Shown here: positions 9,301 to 19,800 of the stretch, in pieces | How positions within the stretch are numbered: position 1 is the first letter of the stretch | Layout: each line of letters starts with the position of its first letter | Origin: Kitasatospora sp. MAA4 | GTDB lineage: Bacteria > Actinomycetota > Actinomycetes > Streptomycetales > Streptomycetaceae | Assembly (NCBI RefSeq): GCF_029893355.1 | Contig: NZ_JARZAI010000012.1 | Coordinates: 182,668 to 246,667, forward strand | DNA: 64,000 nt | Direction: 5' to 3' | Notes under the pieces: model-generated | Database searches by the model: none | What the model saw: only the letters and a program-made list of their open reading frames with translations | Told to the model about the DNA's origin: nothing | Position numbers and translations under genes: made by a program

Positions 9301-11857
9301 CGTCCCCGACGGTCTCCGCCACGCTCGGCATCAGCACCGGGTGGGCGCTGGACTCGACGAACAGGTTGAAGCCGTCGGCCAGCAGGGAGCGCACCGCCGG
9401 CTCGAAGCTCACCGGACGGCGGCAGTTCTCGTACCAGTACTCGGTGGTCAGCTCCGAGCCGTCGAGGACCTCGCCGGTCACCGTCGAGTAGATCGGCACC
9501 CGGCCGGCCCGCGGCCGGACGAAGGAGAGCAGGTCGAGCAGCCGCTCCCGCAGCGGCTCCACCTGGGCGCAGTGCGAGGCGACCGTCGCCGCGATGACCC
9601 GGGCCCGGACGCCGGCGTCCGTCAGCGTGGCCACCAGCTCCTCCAGGGCCTGGGGTTCGCCCGCCACGGTGACCAGGCTCGGGCTGTTGAGGCCGGCGAT
9701 CGACAGCCGGTCCCCGTAGGGCGCCATCAGCGGCTCCAGCTCCGTGCTGCCGAGCCCGACCGAGGCCACCGCGCCGTGCCCGACCAGCTCCTCGGCGAAG
9801 ATCCGGGAGCGCAGCACCACCAGCCGGGCGGCGTCCTCCAGGCTCAGCGCGCCCGACACGCAGGCCGCCGCGATCTCGCCCTGCGAGTGTCCGACCACCG
9901 CGTCCGGCTCGATCCCGTGGGAGCGCCAGAGTTCGGCCAGCGCGACCATCACCGAGAAGAGCACCGGCTGGACCACCTGGATGTCGTCCAGCGAGGGGGC
10001 GCCGTCCAGCTGGCGCAGCACCGCTTCGACGGACCAGTCCACGTGCTCCTCGACGGCCGCCGCGCACTCCCGCAGCCGGCTCGCGAACACCGGTGCGGTG
10101 TCGAGCAGTTCGGCGCCCATGCCGGCCCACTGGGCACCCTGGCCGGGGAAGACGAACACGACCCGGTCGCGTTCCCCGGCGGCGCCCTGGACCAGGTTCG
10201 CGGCCGCCTCCCCGCCCGCGAGGCCCGCCAGGGCCGCGTCGACGGTGTCCCGGTCGGTGCCCACCAGCACGGCCCGCTGGTCCAGGGCGGTGCGCGAGGT
10301 GGCCAGCGACAGCCCCAGGTCGGCGAGCGGGACGTCCGGGTGCTCCGCCAGGTGGCTGCGCAACTGCTGCGCCCGGGCCCGCAGCGCGGAGGCGTTCCGG
10401 GCGGAGAGCAGCAGCGGTACGACGGCCGGTACGGGAGCGGTGTCCGCCGAGGACGGCGCCTCGGCGGGGGCCTGCTCCAGGATCAGGTGGGCGTTGGTGC
10501 CGCTCATCCCGAACGCCGAGATCCCGGCCCGGCGGGGGCGGTCGTTCTCGGGCCATTCCCGTTCCGTGGTGAGGAGTTGGACGGCGCCGGACTGCCAGTC
10601 GACGAACGGCGACGGCTCGTCGACGTGCAGGGTGCGGGGCAGCACGCCGTGCTGCATGGCCATCGCCATCTTGATCACCCCGGCCACACCCGCCGCGGCG
10701 AGCGTGTGGCCGATGTTGGACTTGACCGAGCCCAGCCACAGCGGCTGGTCGGCGGGGCGGTGCTGGCCGTAGGTGGCGAGCAGGGCCTGCGCCTCGATGG
10801 GGTCGCCGAGGCGCGTGCCCGTGCCGTGGGCCTCGACCACGTCGACGTCCCGGGCGGTGAGCTTGGCGGCGGCCAGCGCCTGCTGGATCACCCGCTGCTG
10901 GGAGGGGCCGCTCGGGGCGGTGAGGCCGTTGCTGGCGCCGTCCTGGTTGACGGCGGTGCCGCGGATCAGGGCGAGGACGCGGTGCCCGTTGCGGCGCGCG
11001 TCCGAGAGCTTCTCCAGGGCGAGCACGCCGATGCCCTCGGCGAAGCCCGTACCGTCGGCGGCGGCGGCGAAGGATCTGCACCGCCCGTCCGGCGAGAACC
11101 CGTTCTGCTGGCTGAAGTTGACGAACTCGACCGGCGTCGCCAGGACGGTCACCCCGCCCGCGAGGGCCAGCGAGCACTCACCGCGCCGCAGCGCCTGGGC
11201 CGCCAGGTCCAGCGCCACCAGCGAGGAGGAGCAGGCCGAGTCCACGGTGACGGCCGGCCCCTCCAGCCCGAGGGTGTAGGAGACGCGGCCGGACAGCACG
11301 CTGCGCGCCGCACCGGTCATCCGGTAGGGCTGGAGCTCGGCGGCGGCCGCCAGCAGGGTCACCTGGTAGTCGTCGGTGACGCAGCCGGCGTAGACGCCCG
11401 TCCGGCTGCCGCGCAGGGACGCCGCGTCGATGCCGGCCCGCTCCAGCGCCTCCCACGCGGTCTCCAGGAAGAGCCGCTGCTGGGGGTCCATGGCCAGTGC
11501 CTCGCGCGGTGAGATGCCGAAGAACTCCGCGTCGAACTCGGCCGCGTCGTACAGGAATCCGCCCTGCCGGGTGTAGCTCCGGCCCGGTGTTCCCGGCTCC
11601 GGGTGGTAGATCTCCTCGACGTCCCAGCCCCGGTCGCCGGGGAAGCCGGACACGGCGTCGGCGCCGGACTCCACCAGCTGCCACAGATCCTCGGGGGAGC
11701 GCACCCCGCCGGGGAAGCGGCAGCTCATGCCGACGATCGCGATCGGCTCGTAGCCGGCCTCCTCGGCCTCCTTGAGGCGGCGGCGGGACTCGGACAGCTC
11801 GACGGTCACCCGCTTCAGATAGTCCCGGAGTTTCTTCTCGTCAGATGTCGCGTTCAT
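6302..11857 (-). CDS. Type I PKS, terminal module: KS-AT-KR(inactive)-ACP-TE
   Basis: 1851 aa. An N-terminal coiled-coil docking segment (residues 1-35) leads to KS (Cys209 in DSACSSS, EAHGTGT, NIGHT), AT (GHSQGE near 655, VASH near 758), KR (near 1200-1370), ACP (LGMDSVT, serine near 1517) and TE (GYSSGG near 1703, GDHF near 1825). The AT lacks the malonyl signature HAFH; GHSQG plus VASH points to methylmalonyl or a larger alkylmalonyl unit, fitting the upstream ccr cassette. The KR keeps a TGGTSGVG cofactor motif, but the catalytic Tyr is His, the following Asn is Gly and the Lys is Arg, so it should leave a ketone. The TE would release the chain, probably as a delta-lactone. Translationally coupled to the FAD monooxygenase. 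Confidence 0.95.
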   Translation of the reverse strand: MNATSDEKKLRDYLKRVTVELSESRRRLKEAEEAGYEPIAIVGMSCRFPGGVRSPEDLWQLVESGADAVSGFPGDRGWDVEEIYHPEPGTPGRSYTRQGGFLYDAAEFDAEFFGISPREALAMDPQQRLFLETAWEALERAGIDAASLRGSRTGVYAGCVTDDYQVTLLAAAAELQPYRMTGAARSVLSGRVSYTLGLEGPAVTVDSACSSSLVALDLAAQALRRGECSLALAGGVTVLATPVEFVNFSQQNGFSPDGRCRSFAAAADGTGFAEGIGVLALEKLSDARRNGHRVLALIRGTAVNQDGASNGLTAPSGPSQQRVIQQALAAAKLTARDVDVVEAHGTGTRLGDPIEAQALLATYGQHRPADQPLWLGSVKSNIGHTLAAAGVAGVIKMAMAMQHGVLPRTLHVDEPSPFVDWQSGAVQLLTTEREWPENDRPRRAGISAFGMSGTNAHLILEQAPAEAPSSADTAPVPAVVPLLLSARNASALRARAQQLRSHLAEHPDVPLADLGLSLATSRTALDQRAVLVGTDRDTVDAALAGLAGGEAAANLVQGAAGERDRVVFVFPGQGAQWAGMGAELLDTAPVFASRLRECAAAVEEHVDWSVEAVLRQLDGAPSLDDIQVVQPVLFSVMVALAELWRSHGIEPDAVVGHSQGEIAAACVSGALSLEDAARLVVLRSRIFAEELVGHGAVASVGLGSTELEPLMAPYGDRLSIAGLNSPSLVTVAGEPQALEELVATLTDAGVRARVIAATVASHCAQVEPLRERLLDLLSFVRPRAGRVPIYSTVTGEVLDGSELTTEYWYENCRRPVSFEPAVRSLLADGFNLFVESSAHPVLMPSVAETVGDAGGEAAAVGTLRRGRGGLEQFYTGLADAYVTGAAVDWAAVFAGTAARRVDLPTYPFQRQRYWAEPVQDRAAEHSDNLDAEFWEVVERGDPGALAATLGLADSIALSEVLPALSARRQAVRQRRALDSWRYQLVWRPVTEPPAAQLTGTWLVAEPAGGAPGLRTELLDTLKRRGATLLTVEVPADTDRAALAEQLRAATAQTGVSGVLSLLALREDGQRHRPAVPAGLSDTLLLLQAVSDAGLDARVWSLTGGAVLVSDPDRLEQLEQAQLWGLAQVAELEIPHLWAGLLDLPQDADERTLERLVSLLADGGENQLALRPYGTFARRLVRSPRSAAAAPAAPWRPRGTVLVTGGTSGVGAQVARHLALAGAEHLLLTAEPQADRQRADALSAELTAIGSRVTLASGDPADREELAALLAAIPADLPLTAVVHTAGVLTEEALGTLTVEGLEEVLHARTLTARNLHEATLAMELTAFVLFSTVTASLGAGVGLGAHAAAGAYLDALAEHRRTLGLPASALAWGVWDDQSWDEQSGDEQPTDPLRKERLAKRGLPVLAPDAALAAFQQALDERAGNLVLAELDWQSYLRVFAADRPSPLLRELPEVRAAAAATGAQLGAGVLGRLPSLSPAEQLDVLLDLVRAEIAALLGHASGRSVEPRRDFLELGMDSVTSVTLRVRLDAVLGRRLPPRVILERRTPEALARFLREELTGTGSGEPSELIDESPELSARYLRALREGRSEDLSEQLRVAAGQRPAFGTPQDADLPAVVLLAEGTRKPVLTCFPTVLATSGPHQFARFATGFTGRRNVSAFALPGFREGERLPANLDAMAAAAAEAAARQADGLPIALVGYSSGGLLAHAAAAVLEREGLYPEAVVLLDSYLPGDEALRRISSALMGGMGARLGDFAPLDDTRLTAMARYLGLLDGWEPTPIKAPVLLVRPVDPVPGTPEDAAQAWRSTWPQPHTVVDVPGDHFSMIEEHAAQTARRVQDWLDSALIGENA

Positions 11858-11878
11858 GGGGTTCCCTTACTGATCAGG

Positions 11879-14800
11879 TCAGAGAGTGCCGAGCTCGCTG
11901 TCGATGAAGGCGAAGATGTCCTCGTCGCTCGCCTCCTCCAGCTGGGCGGCGACGTCGGCCGTCTGGCCGGCACCGTTCAGCTCGCTCAGGAGCGACTGGA
12001 GGCGCAGCGTGATCCGCTCGCGGACCGCGTCCTGGGCGGCGGCCGTCAGGAGCGTGGCCGCCAGCCGGTCCAGTTCCTCGTCCAGGGAGACCACCGGCTC
12101 CTCGGGGACCATCGCGTCCCGGAGGTGGGCCGCGATGGCGGCCGGCGTCGGGTGGTCGAAGACCAGGGTCGCGGAGAGCTTCAGGCCGCTGGCGGCGCCG
12201 AGGCGGTTGCGCAGGGACACGGCGGCCAGCGAGTCGACGCCGAGGTCCTTGAGCGACCTGCGCGCCGGCACCGCCTCGATGCCGGAGTGGCCGAGTACGG
12301 CGGCGATCTCGGTGCGGACCAGTTCGAGCAGCCGGCGTTCCTGCTCCGCCGGGGAGAGGCCGGCCAGGCGCTGGACCAGGCCCGCCGCCTCGGGCGAGGC
12401 GGGCCGGCCGTCCTCGTCCCGCGCGGCGGCCAGCACCCGTGCCGCCTCCGGCAGTTCGCCGATCAGCGGGCTCGGGCGCACCGCCGTCAGCGCGGGGGTC
12501 AACCGCTCCCAGTCCAGGTCCGCCACCATCAGGGTGGCGTCCGAGCCGCGCAGCGCCTGCGACAGCACCCGAGCGCCGACTCCGGCGCCAACTCGCCCAG
12601 CCCGCGGCGGTGCAGCTGCTCCCGGCGGGCCGCCTCGGCGGCCGGGTCCAGGGCGTCCGCCGGGGTGGAGGGGCTGTCCGCCCACAGGCCCCAGGCCACC
12701 GACAGGGCGCTCCGGCCGCGTCCCCTGCGGTACTCGGCGAGCGCGTCGAGATAGGCGTTGGCCGCGCTGTAGGCGCCCTGGCCGGCACTGCCCCAGACGC
12801 CCGCGACCGAGGAGAACAGCACGAAGGCGTCCAGGGACAGGTGGTCCACCAGGTCGTGCAGGTGGGCGGCGCCCAGCGCCTTGACGGCGAGCGTCGCGGC
12901 GAACTCCGCGGGGTCGGCGTCGGCGAGCGCGGCGCCCCGCAGTTCGCCCGCCGTGTGGACGACCGCGGTCAGCGGCAGCTCCTCGGGTATGCCGCCCAGC
13001 AGAGCGGCCACCGCGTCCCGGTCGGCAAGGTCGCAGCCGGCCGTGGTCACCCGCACACCGAGTTCGCGCAGCTCCGCCAGGAGTTCGTCCGCGCCGGGCG
13101 CCTGGACGCCGGGCGAGCCGGTCAGGAGCAGGTGCTCGGCGCCGTTGCGGGCCAGCCAGCGGGAGACGTGAGCGCCCATGCCCCAGGCGCCGTCGGTGAC
13201 CAGCACGGTGGCCCGGGGGGACCAGGTTCCGCTGTCGGCCCCGAGGCCGGGAGCGCGCACCAGGCGGCGCACCAGGACTCCGGACGGCCGGACGGCCCTC
13301 TGGTCCTCCTCGCCCGCCTCGGCGATCACGGCGGTCAGGCGTTCCAGCGCCCGGGCGTCGGGGGTGGCCGGAAGGTCGACCAGGCCGCCCCAGAACCGGG
13401 GGTGCTCCTGGGCGGCGGTGCGGCCCAGCGCCCAGACCTGCGCCTGGAGCGGGTGCGCCAGCGGGTCCGAACCCCCGGTCGACACCGCGCCCTGGGTCAC
13501 CAGCCAGAGTGCGGCGTCGAGGGATTCGGCGGCCATCGCCTGGATCAGCTGGAGGGTGGCGGTGGTGCCGAGCGGGACGGCGGGGTGCTCCGGATGCGGG
13601 GTCGCGTCCAGACCGAGCAGCGAGACGACGCCCGCCAGCGGCTCGCCGGCTGTGGCCGCGTCCAGTCGGCCGGCGAACCAGGAGCGATCGGCCGTCGCGG
13701 CGTCCACGGGGACGATCAGGGTCTGCGCGCCCCGCTCGGCCAGCCCGGCCGCGACGTCGGCGGCCAGCGCGGACCCGGGCACGTCGGCGGGCACCAGGAC
13801 CAGCCAGCTGCCGGTGAGCGCGGCGGATTCGGGCTCACCGGTCGGCTGCCAGACGACGCGGTACCGCCAGGCGTCGGAGGCGGAGGACTCCAGTCGCCGG
13901 CGCCGCCAGGAGGCCAGCGAGGGCAGCGCGGCACCGAGCGCCTCGGAGCCCTCGACGCCCAGGGTGCCGACCAGCGTCTGAAGGTCCTCGCGCTCGACGG
14001 CCTCCCAGAACCTGGCGCTCACCTGGTCCTCGCCCGGCGCGGCGGCGGGCGCGGCGGGCTCCCGCAGCCAGTAGTGCGTGCGCTGGAACGGGTAGGTGGG
14101 CAGATCCACCGGCCGCGCGGCGGGCCGGCCGAGGACGGCGGTCCAGTCGGCCCGGACCGCGCCGTTCAGCTCGGCCTCGGCCACGGCCGCGAGCAGCGTC
14201 CGACCCTGGGCGCGGCCGCGGCGCTGAAGGGGGATCAGTACCGCCTCACCGGCCGCCTCGTCCTCCAGGCAGTCCTGCACCATGGCGGTGAGGACGGCGT
14301 CGGGGCCGAGTTCGAGGTAGTTGGTGACGCCTGCGGCGTGCAGGGCCTGGATGCCGTCGTGGAAGCGGACGGCTTGGCGGACGTGGCGGACCCAGTGGTC
14401 GGGGGTGCGGAGTTCGTCGGGGGTGGCTGTCCTGCCGGTGGTGTTGGTGATGATCGGGATGGTGGGCGGGTGGTAGGTCAAACCCTCTGCCAGGGTGTGG
14501 AATTCGGCCAGCATGGGGTCCATGTGGGGGGAGTGGAAGGCGTGGCTGACCTGGAGTTGGCGGGTTTTGCGGCCGCGGGCTTTGAGTGTTTCGGCGATGT
14601 CGAGGACGGCGGTGAGGTCGCCTGAAATCACCACGGAGGTGGGGCCGTTGACGGCGGCGATGGACACCCTGGTGTGGCCGTCCAGGAGTTCGGCGACCTC
14701 CTCCTCGGGGGCGAGGACGGAGACCATCGCGCCGTCCTGGGGGAGCGCCTGCATGAGGCGGCCGCGGGCGGCCACCAGGGTGCAGGCGTCATCGAGGGTG

Positions 14801-16803
14801 AGGACTCCGGCGATGTGTGCGGCGGCCAGTTCGCCGATGGAGTGGCCCATCAGGTAGTCGGGGCGCAGGCCCCAGGACTCCACCAGCCGGTAGAGGGCGA
14901 CCTCCAGGGCGAACAGGCCGGTCTGGGTGTAGAGGGTCTGGTCGAGCAGTTCCGACTCGGGGCTGCCTTCGGTGGCGAAGAGCAGCTCGCGCAGTGACCG
15001 GCCGAGGTGCTTGTCGAGGAGGGCGCAGGTCTCGTCCAGGGCCTGGGCGAAGACGGGGTGGGCCTGGTAGAGCTCGCGGCCCATGCCGGGGCGCTGGCTG
15101 CCCTGGCCGGTGAAGAGGAACGCGGACTTCCCGGTGCCGTCGCCGCTGCCGCGCACCACCGTCGGCGCCGGCCGGCCCTCGGTGAGTGCGGCGAGGCCGG
15201 CGAGCAGGTCCTCCCGGTCGGTGGCGAGGACGATGGCGCGGTGCTGGTGGGTGGCGCGTTGGGTGGCCAGTGAGTAGGCGGTGTCGAGGAGTTCGGTGGG
15301 GGTGTGGGTGAGGAGGCGGTGTGCCTGCTGGCGCAGGGCGTCCTCGGTCTTGGCGGAGAGGAGGAAGGGGAGGGTGCCGGGGGTGGCGGTGTCGGGGGTC
15401 AACTCGGGTTGGGTGGGGGCTTGTTCGAGGATGACGTGGGCGTTGGTGCCGCTGATGCCGAAGGAGGAGACGGCGGCTCGGCGGGGGTGGTCGTTCTTTG
15501 GCCATTTCCGTTCTGTGGTGAGGAGTTGGACGGCGCCGGTGTCCCAGTCGACGTAGGGGGTGGGTTCGTCGACGTGGAGGGTGCGGGGGAGGGTGCCGTG
15601 GTGCATGGCCATGGCCATCTTGATGATGCCGGCGACGCCGGCGGCGGCCTGGGTGTGGCCGATGTTGGACTTGATCGAGCCCAGCCACAGTGGCTGGTCG
15701 GTGGGGCGGTGCTGGCCGTAGGTGGCGAGCAGGGCTTGGGCTTCGATGGGGTCGCCGAGGCGGGTGCCGGTGCCGTGGGCTTCGACGGCGTCGATGTCCT
15801 GGGCGGTGAGCTTGGCGGCGGCCAGTGCCTGCTGGATGACCCGCTGTTGGGAGGGGCCGTTGGGGGCGGTGAGGCCGTTGCTGGCGCCGTCCTGGTTGAC
15901 GGCGGTGCCGCGGATGAGGGCGAGGACGCGGTGTCCGTTGCGTTGGGCGTCGGAGAGGCGTTCCAGGGCGAGCATGCCGGCGCCCTCGGCCCAGCCGGTG
16001 CCGTCGGCGGAGGCGGCGAAGGCCTTGCAGCGGCCGTCGGCGGACAGTCCGCGCTGGCGGCTGAACTCCACGAACGTGCCGGGGGTGGACATCACGGTGA
16101 CTCCGCCGGCCAGGGCGAGTGAGCATTCGCCCTGGCGCAGGCTCTGGACGGCCAGGTGGAGGGCGACCAGCGAGGACGAGCACGCGGTGTCCAGGGTGAC
16201 GGCCGGGCCCTCCAGGCCGAGGGTGTAGGACACCCGGCCGGAGAGCACGCTCCCCAGTCCGCCGGTCAACCGGTACCCCTCGACCCCCTCGACGGGCTTG
16301 TGCAGGTGCGGGCCGTAGTCGTGGTACATCAGGCCGGCGTAGACGCCGGTGCGCGAGCCGCGCAGGGTGGTCGGGTCGATGCCCGCTCGCTCGAAGGCCT
16401 CCCAGGAGGTCTCCAGTAGCAGTCGCTGCTGGGGGTCCATGGCCAGTGCCTCGCGCGGTGAGATGCCGAAGAACTCGGCGTCGAACTCACCTGCGTCGTG
16501 CAGGAATCCGCCCTCGCGGGTGTAGGAGGTGCCCGGGTGTTCGGGATCGGGGTGGAACAGCTCCGCCAGGTCCCAGTCGCGGTCCACCGGGAAGCCGGAC
16601 ACGGCGTCGGTGCCGGACTGCACCAGCTGCCACAGCTCCTCGGGCGTGCGCACCCCTCCGGGGTAGCGGCAGCTCATTCCGATGATCGCGATCGGCTCGT
16701 GCGCGCTCGCCAGCAACTGCTGGTTCTGCTGGCGCAGTCGGGCGCTCTCCTTGAGCGAGTCCCGCAGGGCCTCGACGACCGCTTCGGAGGATGTGTTCGT
16801 CAT
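11879..16803 (-). CDS. Type I PKS, KS-AT-KR-ACP module, with an apparent frameshift near 12570
   Basis: Read with one inserted base, this encodes about 1641 aa. It has a docking helix (1-35), KS (Cys208 in DTACSSS), AT (GHSIGE near 653, HAFH near 754: malonyl), KR near 1200-1370, ACP (LGVDSLA, serine near 1525) and a C-terminal docking tail (DEDIFAFIDSELG). The KR has Lys, Ser, Tyr and Asn in place, a Trp in SSVAGVWGS and no LDD motif, so it is A-type with a Gln before the Tyr region (A1). Its cofactor motif is unusual, TDGAWGMG. The frame breaks where CTCGGGTGCTG should read CTCGGGGTGCTG (LGVL), separating the KS-AT-KR part (12529-16803) from the ACP (11879 to about 12570). If real, the shift would kill the gene; a homopolymer sequencing error is more likely. 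Confidence 0.93.
12566..12572 (-). other. Single-base deletion in a G-run breaking the PKS frame
   Basis: On the coding strand GCGCTCGGGTGCTG shifts the KR C-terminus (ESALG) out of frame with the ACP-linker (VLSQALRG). Restoring a fourth G gives ESALGVLSQALRG, the normal end of a KR. Both flanking frames remain clean coding sequence for hundreds of codons, so only one base is missing. Confidence 0.85.
14290..16160 (-). repeat. Near-identical KS-AT block, copy in the second PKS gene
   Basis: This stretch of about 1.9 kb (AT core back to KS active site) matches 19750-21620 in the first PKS gene with an offset of about 5457 bp, same orientation. In the parts compared by eye (for example 14470-14660) only a few bases per hundred differ. 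Codon choice inside the block differs from its surroundings, as expected for recent gene conversion between modules. Confidence 0.75.
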
Positions 16804-16825
16804 CGTCTTCCTTCTCCAGAACTCG

Positions 16826-19800
16826 TCAGGACTCGGCGGTGTCGCGTGCCATGCGGATCAGGGCCTCGATGTCCAGGTCGTCGATGGCCTGGACGTCCAC
16901 TTCGGCGGCGGCCGGCACGGCGAGGGGCGCGCCGGACGGAGCCAGGTCCGATTCCGGCTCGGGCACCAGCTCGGTGTGGAGGTACTGGGCGAGCTGGGCG
17001 GGCGTCGGGTAGTCGAAGACCAGCGTGGCGGGCAGCCGCCTGCCAGTGGCCTTGTTCAACCGGTTGCGCAGCTCGACTCCGGTGAGCGAGTCGATGCCCA
17101 ACTCCTTGAAGCCGCGCCGGACATCCACGGCGTCCGCGGTGTAGTCCAGGACCGCCGCGACCTCGGCGCGGACCAGGTCGAGCAGGGCTTCGTCCCGCTC
17201 GGCCGCAGGCAGCCCGGCCAGCCGGTCGGCGATCGACTGCACGGGTGCGGTGTGCTCGGTGCCCGAGGCGGCACGCCGCGGCGGGGTGCGGACGAGCCCG
17301 CGCAGCAGATGCGGAAGGTCGGCGCCGCGGGCGCGCAGCGCGGCGGCGTCCAGTGGCAGGGGCACGGTCGCGGCCAGGTCCAGCGCCAGGCTCGCGTCGA
17401 ACAGCGCCATGCCCTGCTCCGGTGCGATCGGCACCATGCCCGTCCTGGCGAACCGGTTGCGGTCGGCCTCGGTGAGCGCGGCGGCCATCCCGCCCTGGGC
17501 CCACGGACCCCAGGCCATCGAGGTGGCCGCCAGCCCCTGGGCCCGGCGGTGCGCGGCCAGTGCGTCCAGGAAGCTGTTCGCCGCCGCGTAGTTGGCCTGC
17601 CCGGCCCCGCCGACCAGGCCCTGGATGGAGGAGAACAGCACGAACGCGGTGAGGTCCAGGTCGCGGGTGGCCTCGTGCAGGTTCCACGCGGCGTCGGCCT
17701 TCGGCCGCAGCACGGTGTCGATCCGCTCGGGCGTCAGTGCCCCGAGCACGCCGTCGTCCAGCACGCCCGCGGCGTGCACCACCCCGGTCAGCGGCCGGTC
17801 GGCCGGGATCGCGTCCAGCAGGACGCGCAGCGCCGCCCGGTCGGCCGCGTCGCACGCCTCGATGCTCACCTCGGCGCCCAGCGCGGTCAGTTCGGCCGCG
17901 AGCTCGGCCGCGCCCGGCGCCGCGGCGCCCCGGCGGCTGGTCAGCAGCAGGTGCCGGACGCCGTGCTCGCTCACCAGGTGGCGGGCCAGCAGGCCGCCGA
18001 GTGCTCCGGTGGCACCGGTGACCAGCACCGTGCCGTCGGTCCGCCACGGCGCGCGGGCGCCCTCGGCGACGCCGGTGCGCGCCAGACGCGGCGCGAACAG
18101 CCCTCCGGAGCGGACGGCGAGCTGCGGCTCGTCGGAGCCGGCCGCCTGCCGGACCGCCCGGGTGACCTCCGCCCAGTCCGCCCAGTCCGCCAGGTCGACC
18201 AGCAGCAGTCGATCCGGGTTCTCGGTCTGGGCCGAGCGCAGCAGGCCCAGCGCTGCGGCGTTCGCCAGGTCCCGGACCTCCTCGTCCGGGTTCACCGCGA
18301 CTGCGCCGGAGGTGACCAGCACCAGTCGGGAGCCGGCGAAGCGCTCGTCCGTGACCCAGGCCTGGGCCAGCGCCAGTGCTCGGTGAATCGCCCCTCTCGC
18401 CGCGGCGGGGACCTGCTGGCCGGGATCGCCGGTCAGCGGTGCCACCACGAGTTCGGGCGCCGGGCCGGCTGCCGCCAGCGCGGCGAGATCCGCGAAGCGC
18501 TCGGCGTCGGCCGGTGCGGGGCCTTCGCCGGCTCCGCCCCCGAGCACGGCCAGGCGCTGCGAGGTGTCGGCCGTCGCGGGCACCGGCACCCACTCGACCC
18601 GCAGGAGTGCGTCATGGCCGCGACCGGTGGCGGCGCCCAACTGCTGGGCAGAGACCGCCCGCACGGCCAGCGCCTGCACCGAGGCGACCGGGCCGCCGGC
18701 GGCGTCCGTCACCTCGATGGCCACCGCGTCGGGACCGGCCGGAGCCAGCCGCACGCGGGCCGCGGACGCGCCGGTGCCGTACAGCCGCACTCCGCTCCAG
18801 ACGACGGCAGTCGCGGCTCACCGGTGCCCGGGAGGACACCCAGCTCGATCGCGTGCAGCGCCGAGTCGAGCAGCGCCGGGTGCAGGCCGAACCGCTCGGC
18901 CGTCGCCTGCTGGTCCTGCGGCAGGGCGAGCTCGGCGAAGACCTCGGTGCCGCGCTGCCAGACGGACCGCAGCCCCTGGAAGGCCGGCCCGTAGTCGAAA
19001 CCCTGGTCGAGGAGCGCCTGGTAGCGCTCCGAGAGGTCGAGCCGCCGGGCGCCCTGGGGCGGCCAGACGGTGCTACCGAAGGCGGCCGGCGTGTCGTCGC
19101 CGGTGAGGACACCGCCGGCATGGCGGACCCAGGTCTCCTCGAACTCCCCGCCGACCGGGCGCGAGTGGACGGTGAACGATCGGCCGCCGGTCTCGTCCGG
19201 CGCGCCCACGGCTACCTGGAACTGCGTGCTGCCGCGCTCGGTGAGGATCAGCGGCGCTTCCAGGGTGAGCTCCTCCAGGTGTGCCGCGCCCGCCTCGGCG
19301 CCGGCCTGCAGAGCGAGCTCCACGAAGGCCGTCCCGGGCAGCAGCACCCGGCCCAGCACCTTGTGGTCGGCCAGCCACGGATGGGTCCGCAGCGACAGCC
19401 GGCCGGTCAGGAGGAGTTCCTCGGAATCGGCCTGGCGGACGACGGCTCCCAGCAGTGGGTGGTCGATCCGGTCCAGGCCCGCCGCGCCCACGTCCCCACC
19501 GGGCCCGCCCGCGGGCTTCGGCCAGTAGTGCCTGCGCTGGAACGGGTAGGTGGGCAGGTCGGTGGGCCGCGCCCCCGTGCCCTGGAAGACGGTCTCCCAG
19601 TCCACGCCGATCCCTCGCACGTGCAGCTGGGCGAGCGCGTTCAGCGCGCTGACCGGCTCGGGTCGATCCTTGCGCAGCAGGGGGATGAACTCCGGTGCGG
19701 GTGAGTCCGGTTCCAGTTCCGGGACACAGTCGCGACCCATCGCGGTGAGGACGGCGTCGGGGCCGAGTTCGAGGTAGCTGGTGACGCCTGCGGCGTGCAG

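Noticed and set aside
8186..11512. Plus-strand open frame of 1108 codons across the terminal PKS gene
   Set aside because: Shadow of the PKS coding strand; low-complexity translation and no start signal.
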